Positions 59,098 to 64,000 of a stretch of 64,000 bases of DNA are shown piece after piece. A program made the position numbers and the translations under genes. The notes under the pieces are model-generated. The model did not search any database, was not told the DNA's origin, and saw only the letters and a list, made by a program, of their open reading frames with translations. Positions within the stretch are counted from its first letter, which is position 1; every line of letters begins with the position of its first letter. The stretch is from contig CAZCGU010000002.1 in the NCBI GenBank assembly GCA_964498525.1, positions 62,001-126,000 on the forward strand, read 5' to 3'. The stretch comes from DTU098 sp964498525 (GTDB lineage: Bacteria; Bacillota; Desulfotomaculia; Desulfotomaculales; Pelotomaculaceae).

Positions 59098-60264
59098 TTG
59101 CCTCTTGCAACAACAAAAATGCTTTTTTCCCTTTTCGGCTTAAACGGCCGGGTCAATGTTGATTGGGGCAGGGTGACCGGCGCCGGGGAGAACATGGTGG
59201 CGGCCGCGGGATCCAGGGTTACACTTTTTTCCGCCTCAAATGAGGGGTACGTTCTCGGCCCGGAGGTTGATGCGGGCGTCCAAATCCTTAGCCTGGCAGT
59301 GGGACTGCCAATTACAACCGGGGCTCCCGCCAACATCGTCCTTGGCCTGGAGGACAGGGTGGCGCTTTACGGGAGTCGCCAGGGGGAGCTTGTTCGTCTG
59401 GCGGAAACACAGAATGAGCCCGGGGCCAGGTTTGCGGACCTTGCCCTGGCGGATCTTGACGGAGACGGCAGGGAAGAAATTATCGCAGCCCCGGAAGGTA
59501 TGGCGTCGCTTTTCTTTTACCGGCTCACCGGTCAGTCGGCAGGGGAATTGCGGCTTGAACTTCTGGCAATCAGGGTTTTGCCCGGCCCGGCCCAGAAGGT
59601 CACCACATTCAGAAGGGCGGGGGACCCCGCACCAATTGTTATGGCAGCCTACCGGCGCGACAGTGGCTCCGGGCTTTTAACACTGATCTTTACCGAGCGG
59701 GGTTTTACTGAGGGACCCGCCCAGGAAATCCTACCCGCCCAGGTAAGGTCCTTAACAGCCGGTGATTTGAAAGCAGGACCGGGGGAGGAGGCAGCCTGGG
59801 GGGGCAGTGACGGGTTCCTGCGGGTTGTGGAGGCGGACGATGCCCTGCGGCTGGTGTTTATCTCGGATAACCTGGGCAGTGAAATACCCGCCCTAACCGC
59901 GGGTAAGTTGGCCGGGGAAGAAACGGTTACACTGGTTGCGGGCACCCCGGAGGGATTTCTTTTCGGCTACCGGGCCCCTGTGGTAAATAACGCGCCGGAT
60001 TGGGCGGTACGGGCCGGTAACCCAGTCAATGACCTCGCGGTAAGTGAAGGGGGACTTCTGGGATTGGGAACCGTTGATGGCGGCGTGCAAATCTGGTTGT
60101 TATCAAGGCTCAACAATAATAGTTTAACGCATACCGTCCAGCCCGGTGAAACGATTTATACCATTGCGGCTAAGTACGGCACAACAGTGCGGGCTATCGT
60201 GAATGCCAATACCATTGCTGATCCCGCCATGATTTTCCCAGGCCAGAAAATAAGGATTCCCTGA
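59098..60264 (+). CDS. Beta-propeller-like (FG-GAP/VCBS) protein with C-terminal LysM
   Basis: 388 residues from TTG 59098 behind AGAGGTG (GTG 59089 overlaps that site). Residues ~20-330 form repeated blade-like units; one has the calcium loop DLALADLDGDGREEIIAAP. A LysM domain ends the protein (HTVQPGETIYTIAAKYGTTV ... NTIADPAMIFPGQKIRIP). LysM normally binds peptidoglycan or spore cortex, yet no signal peptide is visible, so the protein may work inside the mother cell or forespore, e.g. at the spore surface. No enzymatic motif seen. Confidence 0.75.
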   Translation: MPLATTKMLFSLFGLNGRVNVDWGRVTGAGENMVAAAGSRVTLFSASNEGYVLGPEVDAGVQILSLAVGLPITTGAPANIVLGLEDRVALYGSRQGELVRLAETQNEPGARFADLALADLDGDGREEIIAAPEGMASLFFYRLTGQSAGELRLELLAIRVLPGPAQKVTTFRRAGDPAPIVMAAYRRDSGSGLLTLIFTERGFTEGPAQEILPAQVRSLTAGDLKAGPGEEAAWGGSDGFLRVVEADDALRLVFISDNLGSEIPALTAGKLAGEETVTLVAGTPEGFLFGYRAPVVNNAPDWAVRAGNPVNDLAVSEGGLLGLGTVDGGVQIWLLSRLNNNSLTHTVQPGETIYTIAAKYGTTVRAIVNANTIADPAMIFPGQKIRIP

Positions 60265-60307
60265 AAAGCATTTTGCCTATTGTCTTAAGACCGGACTTCC
60301 AGCGGTA

Positions 60308-60336
60308 TTGACACTCCCGGGACCGGGAGATATACT
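60308..60336 (+). promoter_or_regulatory. hisG promoter with palindrome in the spacer
   Basis: Perfect -35 TTGACA (60308-60313), 17-bp spacer, -10 TATACT (60331-60336). The spacer holds CTCCCGG-GA-CCGGGAG (60314-60329), a perfect inverted repeat, a likely operator. Confidence 0.75.
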
Positions 60337-60380
60337 TTTACAGTATAATGTACCTGTCAATTCCAAAGGAGGAGTATTTG

Positions 60381-61250
60381 TTGAAGTTGCGTCTTGGTTT
60401 ACCAAAGGGAAGCCTGCAGGAGGCTACCTTTCAATTATTTAAACAGGCCGGTTTTAACCTTACGGTGCGCAGCCGGTCCTACTTCCCGGCGGTAAATGAT
60501 CCCGAGCTGGAAGTGGTCCTGATGCGCGCCCAGGAAATACCTCGTTACGTTAATGACGGTGTTCTTGACGCCGGCTTGAGCGGTCTGGACTGGATCATGG
60601 AAAACGAGGCGGATGTGGTGGAGGTGGCCGACCTGGTTTACGCCAAAAACACTTCCAATCCCATCCGTCTGGTCCTTGCGGTGTCCAACGAAAGTCAAAT
60701 TAATACTATTTATGACTTGAAGGGAAAAAGAATTGCCACGGAATTGGTGCGGGTTACCCAGAATTTCCTGAAAAGCAACGGTGTGGAGGCCTACGTGGAA
60801 TATTCCTACGGGGCTACGGAAGTAAAGGTTCCTCACCTGGTTGATGCCATTGCCGACATTACGGAAACCGGCAGCTCACTCAAAGCCAATAACCTGCGGG
60901 AAATTGCCACAGTCCTTCAGTCAACCACGAAACTTCACGCCAACAAAGTAGCCTGGCAGGATCCCTGGAAAATGGAAAAGTTGCAGAGCATTTCTGTTCT
61001 TCTGCAGGGGGCCCTCCGGGCCCGGTCAAAAGTGGGCTTGAAGATGAACGTACCGGGGGAGAAATTACAGGAACTCCTGGATGTACTGCCGGCCATGAAG
61101 CAGCCGACGGTTTCGCAGCTGGTCCAGAGCGACTGGGTGGCGGTGGAGACAATTCTGGAGGAAAAGCTGGTGCGGGAACTGATTCCGGCCCTCAAAAAGG
61201 CTGGGGCCCAGGACATTATCGAATACCCTTTAACAAAGGTAATCCCTTAA
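60381..61250 (+). CDS. hisG: ATP phosphoribosyltransferase HisG, long form
   Basis: 289 residues from TTG 60381 (TTG 60378 also possible), behind AAAGGAGG. The catalytic part has RLGLPKGSLQEATFQLFKQAG, DAGLSGLDWIMEN, GKRIATELVRVTQNFL and the PRPP loop DAIADITETGSSLKANNL. The C-terminal ~75 residues are the ACT-like regulatory domain of the long form, so HisZ is not required and histidine feedback is expected. It catalyses the first step of histidine synthesis. No other his gene follows; the next gene is convergent. Confidence 0.95.
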   Translation: MKLRLGLPKGSLQEATFQLFKQAGFNLTVRSRSYFPAVNDPELEVVLMRAQEIPRYVNDGVLDAGLSGLDWIMENEADVVEVADLVYAKNTSNPIRLVLAVSNESQINTIYDLKGKRIATELVRVTQNFLKSNGVEAYVEYSYGATEVKVPHLVDAIADITETGSSLKANNLREIATVLQSTTKLHANKVAWQDPWKMEKLQSISVLLQGALRARSKVGLKMNVPGEKLQELLDVLPAMKQPTVSQLVQSDWVAVETILEEKLVRELIPALKKAGAQDIIEYPLTKVIP

Positions 61251-61370
61251 ATAAATTAGCGCTGGGGACCAGAAAGATAAATGTATATATGTTTTATGAA
61301 ATTAATCAGACCCGGCAGATTTTTCTGACCGGGCCTTGTTATTAAGGAGAGATGCCAAAATCAAATATGT

Positions 61371-61922
61371 TTAGAACTCCCGGGGTTTACAGATGATTTC
61401 CCGGACCCTGGTATCGAAGAAGTTCTGAGAGTGGGCGGGTTTTATTACAGCCGCCGTGTCCAGGCCCTCACCGGTGCCCCCCAGGGAAATGATATCGGCG
61501 CCGTAAGGAACTAGCCCCGCGTCCAGGGCCATGGTGCTGACTTCAACGCATACTTTCAGGCCCTGGCCGAGAATTCTCAAGGCGCTTGCTACAATTTCGG
61601 CCGGGTAAACCCCTCCGAATTTAGTTCTGCAGGCCCTATCCAGGCCGGCCATAAAGTGAGTTGTTGTTAAAACCCGGATTCCCCCTTCTGCAAGCAGGTT
61701 TCTGGTCTCTGCCGCCATTTCATCCTCGCCGGGCCGGACAAAGCCCACCTGGTGGGTGACGCAGACAATTTCCAATTCATGGGTCTGTTCCAGGAGCAAA
61801 GCCGCCGATTTTCCGGAACAGGAAGCCACCACCAGGTGTTTTACGCCCAGTTCTCCGGCTCTTTTCAGGGCCTCAGCAACGGTTGCCCGGGTATTATCCC
61901 CACCCTGCTTGTTCCAATACAT
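61371..61922 (-). CDS. Stand-alone pyruvate-kinase C-terminal (PK_C-like) domain protein
   Basis: 183 residues from ATG 61922 behind AAAGGATGTGA. The whole protein matches the alpha/beta domain that ends bacterial pyruvate kinases: ALKRAGELGVKHLVVASCSGKSAALLLEQ, VCVTHQVGF, then GGVYPAEIVASALRILGQGLKVCVEV and YGADIISLGGTGEGLD. It lacks the catalytic barrel, so it is not a kinase. Such orphan proteins occur in anaerobes and archaea with unknown role, perhaps ligand sensing. Confidence 0.88.
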   Translation of the reverse strand: MYWNKQGGDNTRATVAEALKRAGELGVKHLVVASCSGKSAALLLEQTHELEIVCVTHQVGFVRPGEDEMAAETRNLLAEGGIRVLTTTHFMAGLDRACRTKFGGVYPAEIVASALRILGQGLKVCVEVSTMALDAGLVPYGADIISLGGTGEGLDTAAVIKPAHSQNFFDTRVREIICKPREF

Positions 61923-62002
61923 TAAATCACATCCTTTCATTGTTTACGACAACTATTTTAACCCATCCATAGAGCCCGGGCAAATTAATCCTTTAAATAC
62001 AA

Positions 62003-62170
62003 AAGGATAATCATGTCCAGGTAGACCGGGGTTACAAAACAAATATCACAGGTGTTTATGCGGCCCGTGACTGCACCGGAAAGCCCTACCAGCTGGCCAA
62101 GGCGGTAGGTGAGGGACAGATCGCGGCACTGAACGCCGTCCAATATCTTGACCGGTTAGACCGAGCCTGA
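62003..62170 (+). pseudogene. Remnant of a thioredoxin-reductase-type gene (C-terminal end)
   Basis: The frame reads VDRGYKTNITGVYAARDCTG, then KPYQLAKAVGEGQIAALNAV and a short tail, the well-known last ~50 residues of TrxB-like flavoproteins. The invariant Gly of the AGDCTG FAD motif is Arg here, there is no start, and the rest of the gene is gone. It ends at TGA 62168-62170. The sequence upstream holds no other part. Confidence 0.8.
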
Positions 62171-62255
62171 AAAATTAAAATATAATAAATTATCCACTCT
62201 TGGAGGATATTACCTTCCCTTGTCTAATTACTTATAGCAAAGGAGGGGAGCTAAA

Positions 62256-62678
62256 GTGGATAAAAATTACGGCCAAATTCCTTTGCCGCCGGACTATGAC
62301 GAAAATGCGCTGTATCTGCTGGTACAAAGCCCCAGGGTGCTTTACGTTTACTGGGAATTATCCCCGGGCTTGAAAAAAGCGTTTAATGAGAAAAAAGGAG
62401 TCCAAATCAGGTTAAATGCACAGGGCAGCAAGCTATACCTTACCAAGGATCTGGATCTTTCCCAAAGGAGCCATTACTTTTCAGGGATTGAACCGGGCCA
62501 GTCTTATAATTGCGAAATAGGTATAAATAACGGCATTGAATTCTACCCGCTATTGCGTTCCAATTTGGTTGTTACGCCAAAGGAGCTGCCTGCGGAAGAG
62601 TCCGGCCCGGAAGAACATACCGAACCGGATTCGGTGATAACCTTCAGCTCGAGTTCCTGGTACCCGGGGGGAAAATAA
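62256..62678 (+). CDS. DUF4912 protein
   Basis: 140 residues from GTG 62256 behind AAAGGAGGGGAG. The DUF4912 pattern is plain: DENALYLLVQSPRVLYVYWELS near the start, then SHYFSGIEPGQSYNCEIGI. The tail is acidic and Ser-rich (EESGPEEHTEPDS, FSSSSWYPGGK). Function unknown; in Firmicutes the gene often lies next to glycosyl-hydrolase or starch-like polymer genes, which are not seen here. It stands alone, with its own terminator. Confidence 0.88.
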   Translation: MDKNYGQIPLPPDYDENALYLLVQSPRVLYVYWELSPGLKKAFNEKKGVQIRLNAQGSKLYLTKDLDLSQRSHYFSGIEPGQSYNCEIGINNGIEFYPLLRSNLVVTPKELPAEESGPEEHTEPDSVITFSSSSWYPGGK

Positions 62679-62712
62679 TAACCGGTTTTTAGGCCGGTTA
62701 TTTTATTTTATA
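62677..62712 (+). terminator. Terminator of the DUF4912 gene
   Basis: AATAACCGG (62677-62685) pairs with CCGGTTATT (62694-62702), followed by TTATTTTAT. Confidence 0.85.
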
Positions 62713-62798
62713 AAAGAATTTTTCCCGGAGGGCATCCACCGGCATCATCCAGGTATTCCCTGCAGGACCGTGGCCGGTGACGTTTTAACTTAAAACAG

Positions 62799-62837
62799 AG
62801 CAAGCCCTTGCTCCCGGTGTGCTGCTAAGGGCTTGCT
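62799..62837 (-). terminator. Terminator of the stalk-domain protein gene
   Basis: AGCAAGCCCTT (62799-62809) pairs perfectly with AAGGGCTTGCT (62827-62837). The minus strand continues CTGTTTTAAG, so it is a moderate terminator 80 bp after the stop codon. Confidence 0.65.
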
Positions 62838-62916
62838 AAATTGCTTCGGGCCATTGATTGCTCCCTACGGGACAGGTTTGCCGGCCTAACCCGTTAGGGG
62901 AAGCGGACGGTGGTTC

Positions 62917-64000
62917 CTATTCCTGCGTTTCCGGTTGCAACGCATTTAATTCTTTAGTGGCACTGACGTCCGGGGCATTAAAGGGACCGCCAAGATCGGT
63001 GATGGTGAAGTCGCCTTTCATCTTCATGTTCATATTAAACTTTTGCGGTGTGCCGTCAACCGGCTCACTGCCCGGCGCCGGCGTTTCGGGAATCTCCATG
63101 GCCAATTGCAGCTGGGCGTCAAAATAGATGATGTCGCTAATCAGGGTTTCCTTGTTAATCAGGACGGAGTAGCTGTAATCAAGCAAGGCGTTTTCAAATA
63201 CTTCCTGGATTTGTTTCTGCATGTCCTCGGAGCCGCCGGGTGATGTTTGGGACATCCCCTGCAGAGCCTGCCCCATAAGTTGTTGGTACCCCTCTTTAAA
63301 CTTATCCATGTCCAGGGTGGCGTTGACCACATAATAATTCGCACCATTCACTGTTACATCGTTGCCGAAGTTCAAAAATATACCCATTTCCTTCATAAGC
63401 GTAGCAGCCTTAAGGGGATCCGACTGGATATCCTGCTGTTTTTTCCAGAATTCCGGGGTGAAAGGCATATCCTGCACCAGCCAGTCTTCCTGCTCAGGAA
63501 GCTTTAAGTACATTTTTTCCTCGTTCATGAATGTTTCCACAATCATTTCCGGGAGCTCTTTTCCGGTTTCAGGCTCAACAATCCCCGAATCAACAGTTTG
63601 TTTCATATAGACAGAAAAAGGGTCGTTTTGAATCTGGCCGGATACTTTGGAGGCCATGTTCTGGGGGGCTTCCTCAATGGTTTTCCCGTCCGCCGTTAAA
63701 ACCAGCTCCATCTTGAAAAGGCCTTCCATGGCGTAAGTGTTGTAGGTCTGGCTCGCCTCTGTGGACCTGGCCAGCAAATCGGACACCGTCATGCCGTCCC
63801 TGGTTTCGCTGCGGGTAAGCGTAATCAGTTGCTGTTCCCCGTTCCAGTCCACCGTAAAGCCAAAAGAGCTGCCCACTGCCCGGAGCGGGATAAAAACACC
63901 ATCCCCTGATTTAAACGGCTCCAGGGGCAGCGGCAGGGATTCGCCGTTCAGGGATGCTTCCGTTTTCCCCAGGGTCAGACCCAGGGGCACGCCATTTTCC
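62917..64000 (-). CDS. Copper-amine-oxidase-N-like (stalk) domain protein, N-terminus outside window
   Basis: The frame stays open to the window edge, so the start and signal peptide are missing; 361 residues are visible. The first ~60 are the end of a stalk/copper-amine-oxidase-N domain (SLPLPLEPFKSGDGVFIPLRAVGSSFGF, VDWNGEQQLITL). The rest is a lipoprotein-like domain of the DUF6612/LppX type that reads MEGLFKMELVLTADGK, VSGQIQNDPFSVYMKQTV, FMNEEKMYLKLPEQEDW and ends in Pro/Gly-rich and acidic stretches. Such proteins are exported and thought to sit at the cell wall. No enzymatic residue pattern. Confidence 0.75.
   Translation of the reverse strand, partial: ENGVPLGLTLGKTEASLNGESLPLPLEPFKSGDGVFIPLRAVGSSFGFTVDWNGEQQLITLTRSETRDGMTVSDLLARSTEASQTYNTYAMEGLFKMELVLTADGKTIEEAPQNMASKVSGQIQNDPFSVYMKQTVDSGIVEPETGKELPEMIVETFMNEEKMYLKLPEQEDWLVQDMPFTPEFWKKQQDIQSDPLKAATLMKEMGIFLNFGNDVTVNGANYYVVNATLDMDKFKEGYQQLMGQALQGMSQTSPGGSEDMQKQIQEVFENALLDYSYSVLINKETLISDIIYFDAQLQLAMEIPETPAPGSEPVDGTPQKFNMNMKMKGDFTITDLGGPFNAPDVSATKELNALQPETQE

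Overview
The window looks like chromosomal core and semi-core sequence of an anaerobic, spore-forming Firmicute of the Desulfotomaculum/Pelotomaculum type. Supporting signs are a selenocysteine formate dehydrogenase with selA and selB, the futalosine menaquinone gene mqnA, cwlD, an S-box (SAM-I) riboswitch, Bacillus-type LexA boxes, strong AGGAGG ribosome sites, many TTG/GTG starts and many rho-independent terminators. The genus is inferred; no rRNA or marker gene settles it. I found no CRISPR array, insertion sequence or intact prophage.

Layout: 1-3.8 kb, end of an unknown gene, then a GntR/YtrA regulator with an ABC exporter operon and paired operators. 4-12 kb, DUF554 protein, a lipoprotein, a diguanylate cyclase, a small siroheme reductase, hslO, yedF and an SOS-regulated Y-family polymerase. 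12-14.8 kb, a three-gene homocysteine-synthesis operon (UPF0280, NIL-ferredoxin, HcyBio) behind a SAM-I riboswitch. 14.9-18 kb, zur-znuACB. 18-24 kb, a LexA-like regulator, small Cys proteins and a GT2/GtrA/PIG-V glycosylation set. 24-28.6 kb, tRNA-Ala, then a Tat-exported Sec formate dehydrogenase preceded by two tandem riboswitch-like leaders of the Moco type, each with its own terminator. 29-40 kb, tRNA-Pro next to a YbaK deacylase, a sigma-54 activator facing a sigma-54 promoter for an enoate-reductase-like flavoenzyme, then an MmgE/PrpD protein, an SdhA/FrdA-like flavoprotein, an SdhB-like protein that has lost its [3Fe-4S] ligands, and a ferredoxin. 40-46 kb, tandem Cys-rich small paralogues, an FAH-family enzyme, speD, a degenerate prenyl synthase, mqnA and a cell-wall L,D-transpeptidase with a CTG start. 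46-54 kb, purLQ divergent from selAB. 54-64 kb, geranylgeranyl-reductase-like flavoprotein, cwlD, small membrane proteins, aminotransferase, AbrB protein, LysM propeller protein, hisG, a PK_C-domain protein, a thioredoxin-reductase remnant, DUF4912 and a stalk-domain protein cut by the window end.

How parts fit: selenium use is spread over the window (fdhA, selA, selB, yedF), while selC and selD are elsewhere. SAM and sulfur metabolism recur (SAM riboswitch, homocysteine operon, siroheme reductase, speD). Quinone chemistry recurs too (mqnA, prenyl-synthase-like, geranylgeranyl reductase). The most unusual unit is the 35.6-39.6 kb cluster: it has the active-site residues of fumarate reductase/succinate dehydrogenase but no membrane anchor and no quinone-side iron-sulfur centre, which suggests a soluble ferredoxin-linked dicarboxylate redox enzyme.
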